This document shows positions 10,126 to 16,707 of a DNA stretch of 23,270 nucleotides, piece after piece (position 1 is the first letter of the stretch; each line of letters starts with the position of its first letter). The notes under the pieces are model-generated. The model was given only the letters and a program-made list of their open reading frames with translations. It had not been told where the DNA came from and searched no databases. The DNA is taken from contig CAYPDM010000021.1 of NCBI GenBank assembly GCA_964409485.1, positions 1-23,270 of the forward strand, given 5' to 3'. The position numbers were made by a program, and so were the translations under genes. Origin of the DNA: JAFGPF01 sp964409485. GTDB lineage: Bacteria; Chloroflexota; Dehalococcoidia; Dehalococcoidales; RBG-16-60-22.

Positions 10126-10223
10126 ATGTGTTTCCCATCCTATTAATCCGCTGGCTGCTTCTAAAATGGACTGTAACCGCAAATTATAATCACGCGTAAA
10201 TTCATGGAAGGAGAGTAACTCAA

Positions 10224-12854
10224 ATGCCTGACGGGATAGTTAAAAAAGTTGACGTCAAGCCAGACAAGACAGTAATTAAAGCCCTGGCTCTCGGCGGTCT
10301 GCTCGGGGGTGGGGGAGAATGCGCCGTTGATGTAAAAGACGGTAAGATAGTCAGGATAAGACCGTTCCACTACGACTGGAAGTATGACCGGGAGTCGTTC
10401 CGCCCCTGGAAAATCACGCGGAACGGCAAGGACTATAGACCGCTCTTTAAATCCGTCCCCTCGCCGTTCTCTCTGGCCTATAAGAAAAGGACTTTCTCGC
10501 CTAATCGAATCAAGTACCCCCTGAAGAGAGTCGACTGGGACCCCAACGGCGAGAGAAATCCTCAAAACCGCGGCAAGAGTAAATACGTGAGAATCTCCTG
10601 GGATGAAGTTTCCGACCTGCTGGCCAACGAGGTCAAGAGGATACACAAAGATTACGGCCCGCTGGCCATACTGGTGCAGGGTGACGGACACGGGGAATGC
10701 AAGACCATTAACACCCCCCACGGCCACTCCGGGAGGCTCTTCGATATGATGGGCGGCTTCACCCAGCAGGTACGCAACCCGGATAGCTGGGAAGGCTGGT
10801 ACTGGGGTTCCAAGCATGTCTGGGGACAGGGTATCCAGGGGATGATGGACCCTGCCAATAACATCATCAAGGATATGACCGAAAACTGCGATATGGTACT
10901 GTTCTGGGGCGGCGACCCGGAGACGACCCCTTGGGGATTCACCGGTCAGTGTGCCACCCGCCTCTGCTACTTCTGGACGGAGGCCGGCATCAAGCAGATA
11001 TATGTCTGCCCGGACCTCAACTACGGCGCCGCCGTCCACGGCGATAAATGGATTCCCGTCCTCCCCAACACGGATGCCGCCCTTCAGTTAGCCATTATTT
11101 ATATGTGGATTACCGAAGGCACCTATAAGAAGGACTACATAAAAACACACGCCGTCGGCATGGACAAAGTGGAAGATTACGTTCTGGGGAAGGAAGACGG
11201 CGTACCCAAGACCCCGGAATGGGCTTCCAGGAAATGCGGCGTACCGGAATGGACGATTAAGGCATTCGCCAGGGAGTGGTCCAAAAAGATAACCTCCATC
11301 GCCCACTACTTCGGCGGTTCTTATGTCCGCGGCCCCTTCTCCCACGAACCCGGCCGGCTGGAATGCATCCTGCTGGGCATGCAGGGACTCGGCGGACCCG
11401 GCGTCCACCAGAGCCAGATAACCTATACCGGCATGCCCCGGGCGGAAGGCCTGCGGAGCACCCGGTTCTTCAACCCGGAGCTCTCCGAACGCATCACCAA
11501 ACCCGTAGCAACCACTATCCGGGCCTGGGGCAAACAGCTTATCCCCAAGACATGGATACAGCAGGCTATAGACGAACCGCCGCTAACCTTCTACGGCAGC
11601 GGCGCCATTGAAACGCCGACCGAAGACCAGTTCATCGAATACCATTATCCCCTGAAAGAGGGCGGCTATGAAATCCACATGATATGGACGGATACCCCCT
11701 GCCGCATTACCTGCTGGAACCACGGCAACTGGACAATCGAAGCCTTCCGCAATCCCAAGATTGAAACGGTCGTCGCCCAGCACCCCTGGCTGGAGAACGA
11801 CTGCCTTATCGCCGATGTCGTCCTGCCCTCCAACACCACGCTGGAGGTAGAGGACATCGTCACCAATGTCAGACAGGGTGTCAACTTCCACAGCGTGGCT
11901 ATCATGGAGCAGGCCGTTCAGCCTGTCGGCGAGTCCAAGAGCGACTACGAGGTAGTCCTGGAAGTCGCCAAAAAACTCGGCTACGGCGACCAGTTCAGCG
12001 AGGGTAAGACGACACGTGACCTGCAAAAACAGGTCTTCGACGATATGGAAATCGACCACCTTATCAAGTGGGAGGACTTCCTGGACAAGAAATATTTCGT
12101 CTTCCCGGTCGCCAAGGACTGGGAAAGCGACACGCCCGGCTTCCGCAAGTTTTATGAAGACCCGGAGAATAACCCGCTGAAAACACCCAGTGGCAAGCTG
12201 GAGTTCTACTCGGCCAGGCTGGCGGAACACTTTCCGGATGACAAGGAAAGGCCACCCATTCCAAAGTGGATTGAGAAGAGCGAAACCCACGACGAGAGGA
12301 TTTCCAGCGAAAGGGCCGCCATGTTCCCGCTGCTGCTCATGTCCAATCACGGCCGCTGGCGCACTCACGCCCAGGGCGATGACATCACCTGGACAAGAGA
12401 AGCCCCGACCTGCAAGGTGCTGGGGGCAGACGGCTATAAATACGAGCCCGCCTGGATTAATCCCATAGATGCCGAAAAGAGGGGGATTAAGGACGGGGAT
12501 ATCGTTAAGGTATTTAACGAGAGAGGCGTCGTCCTCTGCGGCGCCCGTGTCTGGGAGAGGGTAATGCCCGGTGTTGCCTACGTCGACCACGGCGCCCGCC
12601 ATGACCCGCTGGTCCCGGGCAAGGTCGACCGCGGCGGCGCGATCAATACCATAGCCCCTTACGGCGTCTCCTCCCGGAACGCCGTCGGCCAGGCCACCAG
12701 CGGTTACCTCGTTGACGTGCAAAAGGTCACCGAGAAAGATTATGAAGAATGGTGTAAAATAGACCCGGAGGCTTTTGATGGCGCCTTCAAGAGAGACTAC
12801 GACCAGGCGTCCGGGCTGCGCTTTAACGCCTGGGTTGAAGGAGGAATAGACTAA
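10224..12854 (+). CDS. athL: Pyrogallol-phloroglucinol transhydroxylase-like large subunit (Mo/W-bis-MGD enzyme)
   Basis: DMSO-reductase superfamily catalytic subunit. At 876 aa it is almost the same length as the Pelobacter acidigallici transhydroxylase alpha subunit (875 aa, from memory), which moves a hydroxyl group between trihydroxybenzenes with no net redox change. As in that enzyme, there is no Tat or Sec signal and no N-terminal four-cysteine cluster site, only one Cys near residue 33 after a Gly-rich stretch. Superfamily marks: YVRISWDEVSDLLANEV (121-137), MVLFWGGDPETTPWG (224-238), PDLNYGAA (263-270), the GMQGLGGPGVHQ stretch (385-396), and the C-terminal MGD-binding domain starting near LLLMSNHGRWRTHAQGDD. 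NPDSWEGW (185-192) holds an Asp-Ser-Trp that fits the published active site, where Ser ligates Mo; H156 and Y401 are candidates for the catalytic His and Tyr. The substrate is inferred; another member of this clade acting on a different phenol is possible. Confidence 0.82.
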   Translation: MPDGIVKKVDVKPDKTVIKALALGGLLGGGGECAVDVKDGKIVRIRPFHYDWKYDRESFRPWKITRNGKDYRPLFKSVPSPFSLAYKKRTFSPNRIKYPLKRVDWDPNGERNPQNRGKSKYVRISWDEVSDLLANEVKRIHKDYGPLAILVQGDGHGECKTINTPHGHSGRLFDMMGGFTQQVRNPDSWEGWYWGSKHVWGQGIQGMMDPANNIIKDMTENCDMVLFWGGDPETTPWGFTGQCATRLCYFWTEAGIKQIYVCPDLNYGAAVHGDKWIPVLPNTDAALQLAIIYMWITEGTYKKDYIKTHAVGMDKVEDYVLGKEDGVPKTPEWASRKCGVPEWTIKAFAREWSKKITSIAHYFGGSYVRGPFSHEPGRLECILLGMQGLGGPGVHQSQITYTGMPRAEGLRSTRFFNPELSERITKPVATTIRAWGKQLIPKTWIQQAIDEPPLTFYGSGAIETPTEDQFIEYHYPLKEGGYEIHMIWTDTPCRITCWNHGNWTIEAFRNPKIETVVAQHPWLENDCLIADVVLPSNTTLEVEDIVTNVRQGVNFHSVAIMEQAVQPVGESKSDYEVVLEVAKKLGYGDQFSEGKTTRDLQKQVFDDMEIDHLIKWEDFLDKKYFVFPVAKDWESDTPGFRKFYEDPENNPLKTPSGKLEFYSARLAEHFPDDKERPPIPKWIEKSETHDERISSERAAMFPLLLMSNHGRWRTHAQGDDITWTREAPTCKVLGADGYKYEPAWINPIDAEKRGIKDGDIVKVFNERGVVLCGARVWERVMPGVAYVDHGARHDPLVPGKVDRGGAINTIAPYGVSSRNAVGQATSGYLVDVQKVTEKDYEEWCKIDPEAFDGAFKRDYDQASGLRFNAWVEGGID

Positions 12855-12855
12855 A

Positions 12856-13668
12856 ATGAAGGTTTTCGCAATAGACGTTGGAATCTGCAATGGGTGCTAC
12901 AGCTGCCAGATTGCCTGCAAGGACGAGCATGTCGGCAACGACTGGACACCCTACGCCAAGCCCCAGCCGGATACCGGACAGTTCTGGATGAGGATGACCG
13001 AACATATCCGGGGCACCGTGCCCAAGGTAAAGATGCACTACATCCCGATTCCCTGCCAGCACTGTGACGAGGCCCCGTGCATACCGGCCTGCCCCATCGA
13101 AGGCGTTATCTACCGGCGGGATGACGGACTGGTCATCATCGACCCGGAGAAATGCACCGGCTGCAAGGCCTGTGTCGACGCCTGCCCTTATAACGCTATC
13201 TTCTTTAATGAAGACCTGAACATTGCCCAGAAATGCACCGGCTGCGCCCACCTCCTCGATGGCGGAGAATGGACGGTACCCCGCTGCGTCGATGCCTGTC
13301 CCACCGAGGCTCTCAAATTCGGCGAGGAATCAGAGTTCAAAGACCTGATTGCTAAAGCCGAGGTGCTAGAGCCGGACCTCAAGGCTAAACCGAGGGTTTA
13401 TTACCTGAATATCCCCAGGAAGTTCATCGCCGGCACCGTCTACGACCCCGTGGACAAAGAGGTCGTCATCGGCGCTACCTGCACGTTAACCAGCAACGGC
13501 ACCAAGCTGACGGCTACCACCGATGGCTTCGGCGATTTCTGGTTCGAGGGACTTAAAGAAGGCGTATATGCGCTGAATATCGAGGCGAAAGGCTTTGCCG
13601 CCAGGACGTTCGATAAACTCGATACGGAAAAAGATATTAACCTCGGGGACATTCCTCTTTCCAAGTAA
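12856..13668 (+). CDS. athS: Transhydroxylase-like small subunit: four-cluster ferredoxin plus C-terminal beta domain
   Basis: Electron-transfer partner of the preceding subunit; its 270 aa compare with about 274 in Pelobacter. Four cysteine groups are complete: C11/C14/C17/C21, C67/C70/C75/C79, C100/C103/C106/C110 and C127/C130/C144/C148, enough for four [4Fe-4S] clusters. I recall three clusters being reported for the Pelobacter protein, so this should be compared. Residues about 190-270 (FIAGTVYDPV, TTDGFGDFWFEGLKEGVYAL, AKGFAARTF) form a carboxypeptidase-regulatory-like (transthyretin-type) beta domain. That extra domain is characteristic of the transhydroxylase beta subunit and separates it from ordinary DmsB/NrfC-type proteins, supporting the call for both genes. 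The start is one base after the upstream stop codon; AAGGAGGA lies inside the end of the large-subunit gene, so the two are translationally linked. Confidence 0.85.
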   Translation: MKVFAIDVGICNGCYSCQIACKDEHVGNDWTPYAKPQPDTGQFWMRMTEHIRGTVPKVKMHYIPIPCQHCDEAPCIPACPIEGVIYRRDDGLVIIDPEKCTGCKACVDACPYNAIFFNEDLNIAQKCTGCAHLLDGGEWTVPRCVDACPTEALKFGEESEFKDLIAKAEVLEPDLKAKPRVYYLNIPRKFIAGTVYDPVDKEVVIGATCTLTSNGTKLTATTDGFGDFWFEGLKEGVYALNIEAKGFAARTFDKLDTEKDINLGDIPLSK

Positions 13669-13704
13669 ATACGGAATACCACCACCTGACCGGATGAGTT
13701 GCTG

Positions 13705-13747
13705 ATAGAGAGGGGGTTCGCATCAAGCGGACTCCCTCTATTTCTTT
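13705..13747 (+). terminator. Hairpin terminator of the transhydroxylase operon
   Basis: Left arm 13709-13721 (AGAGGGGGTTCGC) pairs with 13727-13739 (GCGGACTCCCTCT) around the loop ATCAA, with two G-U pairs; TATTTCTTT follows. The T-rich side is on the plus strand, so it should end the athLS transcript. It overlaps the stop codon of the convergent exporter gene. Confidence 0.65.
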
Positions 13748-15357
13748 ACAGTCGTGACGTCCCGTTTGCTCGGATAGCTGGGAACTCCCTTAAGGAAGAA
13801 GTTCGCCACCAGGCCCAGCAGGGTCACGATTAAAAACACGGTAAAAACCTGGACCAGAGCGGAATTCAATGCGTTCCGCAGCGCGGTCAGCGTCTGTTCA
13901 AAAAGCACCGTCCCCTGGCTGCCCATGCCTTCAAACAGGCCCTGCAATTGAGCATGCGCCTCCACACTCACCAGCGCCTGGGGATTATCCACAATCTCCG
14001 CCAGCTGCCCCGGCGAGACGACGGCCTTCACTTCTGAAGAGAGATTACCGATAAATGAAGAGGCGAAAGTATTATTGAGTATGGACCCGACTATCGCCAG
14101 TCCGAAAACGCCGCCGAGCGGGCGCAGCAGCTGTATCATGGAGGTAGCCGTACCCATAACGGAATAAGGCACCGTATTCTGGACGGCAATGGTGTGAATG
14201 GGCATTATCATCCCGTTGCCGATACCCACGGTAACTATATAAATTACGGCCATGACGTAGCTTGTCTCGGGTGTCATCCTGGTAAGCAGGAAAAATCCCA
14301 CGGCGGAAAAGACGAAACCCACGGTACCCTGCAAACGGTAGCGTCCCCCGGCACGTGATAACAGCTGCCCGCTGATGAAACTGCCCGCCGCCATGCTCAA
14401 CATCATCGGGGTCATGAAACCCCCGCTCGCGGTGGCGGTGGCCCCCAGCACTCCCTGGAAGAACAGCGGAATAAAGGTCACCACCGGGAAGAAAGAAGCG
14501 CCGTTAAGAAACGCCACTATCGATGATACCGCCATGACCCGGTTTTTAAAGAGTATCAGCGGGATAATAGGCTCCCCGGCATGCATTTCGTTAATGATAA
14601 AGACAATCAGCATTATCACCGAGAACGCCAGCACGCCGATAATAACCGGCGAACCCCAGGGATAATCGACGCCGCCCCAGTTCAACGCCAGTATCAGCGG
14701 CGTGATAAACAGGGTCATCGTCACGACGCCGCCGTAATCCACCCTGTGTTTTGCCCTTGAGGCCTTTATCTGCGGGAATAAAAAGATGAAGATAATGATT
14801 ATTATCAACCCTACGGGTATCGGGGCGAAAAAGCACCAGCGCCAGGAAAAAGCGTCTGTCAGATAGCCGCCCAGAGTCGGCCCGATAACCGTCGAAAAAC
14901 CGAAGACGCCGGCCATCAGACCGCCGTATTTGCCCCGTTCCTCCGGCGGGAAAATATCCGCGATTACGATAAATCCCAGAGCCGACATCACGCCGAACCC
15001 GATTCCCTGGAACGCCCGGAAGACGATGAGCTGGGACATCGACTGGCTGATGCCGCAAAGGAACGAGCCCAGAGTAAAGATAACCATGCCGAATACAAAG
15101 AACCATTTCCTACCGTACATATCGGTAAGCTTGCCCGCCAGCGGCAGGGCAATGGTCTCGGTGATAATATAGGACGTAAATACCCAGGTGTACTGGCTAA
15201 AGCCGCCAAGGTCGGTAATAATCCTGGGCATGGCCGTGGCGGTTATCGTCATGAATATCGAGCCGAGGAACATGGAGAGCATCGTGCCCACCATGGCGGC
15301 GACCACCTGCCGTTTTTTCAATGAACTCTGATATAAAGGCGCTTCCTTGATTTCCAC
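13738..15357 (-). CDS. DHA2-family (14-helix) MFS exporter, EmrB/QacA type
   Basis: Inner-membrane proton-coupled drug or metabolite exporter. The 539-aa chain contains about 14 hydrophobic segments. Motif A GKLTDMYGRKW lies at 75-85, FRAFQGIGFG (motif B region) at 113-122, and the antiporter motif C GFSTVIGPTLGG at 153-164, followed by FSWRWCFF, typical of DHA2 proteins. A hydrophilic extracytoplasmic loop rich in Gln and Val (about 430-490) precedes the last helix, as in EmrB. The start is GTG, with AAGGAAA about 9 nt upstream; no ATG is nearer. It follows marR by 25 bp, so the two form an operon in which the MarR protein probably represses export until a ligand binds. The substrate is unknown; neighbouring phenolic metabolism suggests an aromatic compound (inference). 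Confidence 0.92.
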   Translation of the reverse strand: MEIKEAPLYQSSLKKRQVVAAMVGTMLSMFLGSIFMTITATAMPRIITDLGGFSQYTWVFTSYIITETIALPLAGKLTDMYGRKWFFVFGMVIFTLGSFLCGISQSMSQLIVFRAFQGIGFGVMSALGFIVIADIFPPEERGKYGGLMAGVFGFSTVIGPTLGGYLTDAFSWRWCFFAPIPVGLIIIIIFIFLFPQIKASRAKHRVDYGGVVTMTLFITPLILALNWGGVDYPWGSPVIIGVLAFSVIMLIVFIINEMHAGEPIIPLILFKNRVMAVSSIVAFLNGASFFPVVTFIPLFFQGVLGATATASGGFMTPMMLSMAAGSFISGQLLSRAGGRYRLQGTVGFVFSAVGFFLLTRMTPETSYVMAVIYIVTVGIGNGMIMPIHTIAVQNTVPYSVMGTATSMIQLLRPLGGVFGLAIVGSILNNTFASSFIGNLSSEVKAVVSPGQLAEIVDNPQALVSVEAHAQLQGLFEGMGSQGTVLFEQTLTALRNALNSALVQVFTVFLIVTLLGLVANFFLKGVPSYPSKRDVTTVKK

Positions 15358-15382
15358 CCGCTATTTCCTTATCCGTTAATTT

Positions 15383-15835
15383 TTATAGCTTACAAAGTAT
15401 ATCACCGAGTTTTTGCAGTGACAGGGATAACTCCCGCAATTCATCTTCCGAAAGGAAAGACAATTTCCCTTTAATAGTTTCCTTGATAACCCGGTCCAGT
15501 TCCTCTATTATTCGCTTGCCTTTATCGGTAAGCGTAAGATTAATTATCCGCCGGTCGGTGTTACACGCCTGCCTGGTGACGATATGCAGGTCTTCCAGCT
15601 TATCAATAAGGTGAGTCATCTGCGGCTTGGGTATCTGCAGCTTCTCCCCTATCTCGGCTATATGTCTGGTGCCTTCTTCATTTAACGTTTTTATGATTTC
15701 CAGGTGGGGCAGAGATATGTCCTCTTCAATCTGCGCGAAGGCTGTCCGCACCACTTTCCTCTGAATATTGCGGCGTATCAGGGGCGTGATGGAAAGCAGG
15801 TCGTTAACGATACTATCAATTACACTTCTCTTCAT
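15383..15835 (-). CDS. MarR-family transcriptional regulator
   Basis: A 150-aa winged-helix repressor of the MarR/SlyA type. The N-terminal dimerisation helices lead into the DNA-binding part: RHIAEIGEKLQIPKPQMTHL (57-76) is the helix-turn-helix, and DRRIINLTLTDKG (94-106) is the wing with the family Asp-Arg-Arg signature. A helical C-terminus (about 108-150) completes the dimer interface. It is the first gene of the operon with the exporter. The promoter ahead is a consensus match overlaid by a perfect inverted repeat, so self-repression is expected. The ribosome site before its ATG is weak (GGCTGGAT). Confidence 0.93.
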   Translation of the reverse strand: MKRSVIDSIVNDLLSITPLIRRNIQRKVVRTAFAQIEEDISLPHLEIIKTLNEEGTRHIAEIGEKLQIPKPQMTHLIDKLEDLHIVTRQACNTDRRIINLTLTDKGKRIIEELDRVIKETIKGKLSFLSEDELRELSLSLQKLGDILCKL

Positions 15836-15871
15836 ATCCAGCCGTATTCACCGGGACTTAGTTTATAAAGT

Positions 15872-15896
15872 TAATAGTTAACAATATGAACTATTA
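15872..15896. promoter_or_regulatory. 25-bp inverted repeat, probable MarR operator
   Basis: TAATAGTT-9 nt-AACTATTA, perfect 8-bp arms, overlapping the -10 box and predicted start of marR. Size, symmetry and place fit a MarR-family operator. A further half-site, ACTATTA, occurs at 15946-15952 toward the divergent aldolase gene. Confidence 0.7.
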
Positions 15897-15922
15897 TAAT
15901 TAAACCGCCCTTAAGCTGTCAA
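15893..15922 (-). promoter_or_regulatory. Consensus promoter of the marR-exporter operon
   Basis: On the minus strand TTGACA (15917-15922), 18 bp, TATAAT (15893-15898): both hexamers match consensus fully. Transcription would begin near 15886, about 50 nt before the marR ATG. Confidence 0.75.
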
Positions 15923-15941
15923 GGTATTCCTGCCCATATTA

Positions 15942-15971
15942 TTGGACTATTAAAACTGTCTATACTATATT
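15942..15971 (+). promoter_or_regulatory. Weak promoter candidate for the aldolase gene
   Basis: TTGGAC (15942-15947), 18 bp, TATATT (15966-15971); an overlapping TATACT lies at 15961-15966. The -35 is poor. The start would lie about 55 nt before the aldolase ATG. A MarR-type half-site lies within the spacer. Confidence 0.3.
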
Positions 15972-16033
15972 AGAATAATGAAGAATACGGCACGGCTGCT
16001 AACGTGCTGCCCACACCCGGCGGGAGTAACAAA

Positions 16034-16693
16034 ATGAGCCAGTGGCGTGAAGAAAAGAAGATAGTGCTGGAAGCAGCAAAAAAAATGCTGGCGGAAGGCC
16101 TGGTCGTCGGCACCGGCGGCAACATCAGCCTGCGCCTGCCGCCCGAAGGTAAAAGACAGTTGCTGGCGATTACCCCCAGCGCACAGTATTACGACCGGCT
16201 CGGGGCTGATGACATCCAGATTGTGGATTTCCGAGGCCAAACGGTAGAAGGCAGTATGAGTCCGTCAATAGAGACGACTCTGCACATCAACATATACCGG
16301 GCCAGAAAAAATATCAACGCCGTTATTCATACCCATTCGGTATTCGCCAGCGCCGTCTCCGTTACCGGACGGGGTATCCCCCCTATCATGAATGACCAGG
16401 TTGCCCTTCTCGGCGGCGAGATAAGGCTGGCCAAACACGGCCTTAGCGGCAGTCCGGAGCAAACTTCCGGTGTTTTAGCCGCTCTGGAAGACAGGAATGG
16501 AGTACTCCTGCCGAATCATGGCGCAATAGGCATCGGCCGCACCATGCGCGATGCCTTTACCGCCTGCGAACTGATTGAAAAGACCGCCAGAATATACCTG
16601 CTGGCATTATCCGCGGGTACCGTCGAACAACTGCCCGCAGATATTTTCAAAGCAGAAAAGGCGTCCTATGCTAAACTCCAGAAGGAAGAATAA
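16034..16693 (+). CDS. Class II aldolase (L-fuculose-phosphate aldolase / RhaD-like family)
   Basis: Zinc-dependent aldolase or epimerase-type enzyme of the FucA/AraD family, 219 aa, normal for the family. GTGGNISLRL (26-35) forms the phosphate-binding region. The metal and catalytic residues are intact: E80 (SPSIETTLH), H99 and H101 (VIHTHSVF), and H162 (PNHGAIGIG). The specific sugar phosphate cannot be read; some members act in methionine salvage or as decarboxylases. Start: the frame is open from a GTG at 16004, but only the ATG at 16034 has a ribosome site (GGGAG, about 7 nt spacing). The large surface-protein gene begins 14 bp after its stop. It diverges from the marR operon across 198 bp. 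Confidence 0.88.
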   Translation: MSQWREEKKIVLEAAKKMLAEGLVVGTGGNISLRLPPEGKRQLLAITPSAQYYDRLGADDIQIVDFRGQTVEGSMSPSIETTLHINIYRARKNINAVIHTHSVFASAVSVTGRGIPPIMNDQVALLGGEIRLAKHGLSGSPEQTSGVLAALEDRNGVLLPNHGAIGIGRTMRDAFTACELIEKTARIYLLALSAGTVEQLPADIFKAEKASYAKLQKEE

Positions 16694-16707
16694 TTAGCAA
16701 CGGGCTT

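Larger units (their letters stand above)
9793..10223. other. 431-bp intergenic region between divergent GH3 and transhydroxylase genes
   Basis: AT-rich and apparently non-coding. It holds the direct repeats at 9918-10005, two identical TTGCGTAA octamers (10023-10030 and 10102-10109) plus a third GCGTAA at 10195, a promoter at 10063-10092, and a small inverted repeat with a T-tract at 10103-10125. A second TATAAT at 10185-10190 lacks a -35 box but is close to the gene start. No clear promoter for the GH3 gene was found: its TTGACA at 9836-9841 (minus) lacks a -10 partner. Confidence 0.6.

Noticed and set aside
10161..11039. Long open frame (292 codons) antisense to the transhydroxylase large subunit, and another of 435 codons at 11583-12890
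   Set aside because: Both lie entirely opposite a well-supported gene, show no family motifs or ribosome site, and arise from its GC-rich codon pattern.
12856..13668. Reading the ferredoxin-type subunit as an ordinary DmsB or nitrite-reductase NrfC-type protein
   Set aside because: The C-terminal carboxypeptidase-regulatory-like domain and the unusual catalytic partner fit the transhydroxylase small subunit better, and no membrane anchor subunit follows.
16004..16033. Upstream GTG start giving the aldolase ten more residues
   Set aside because: No ribosome site before it; the ATG at 16034 has GGGAG at good spacing and matches the family's N-terminus.
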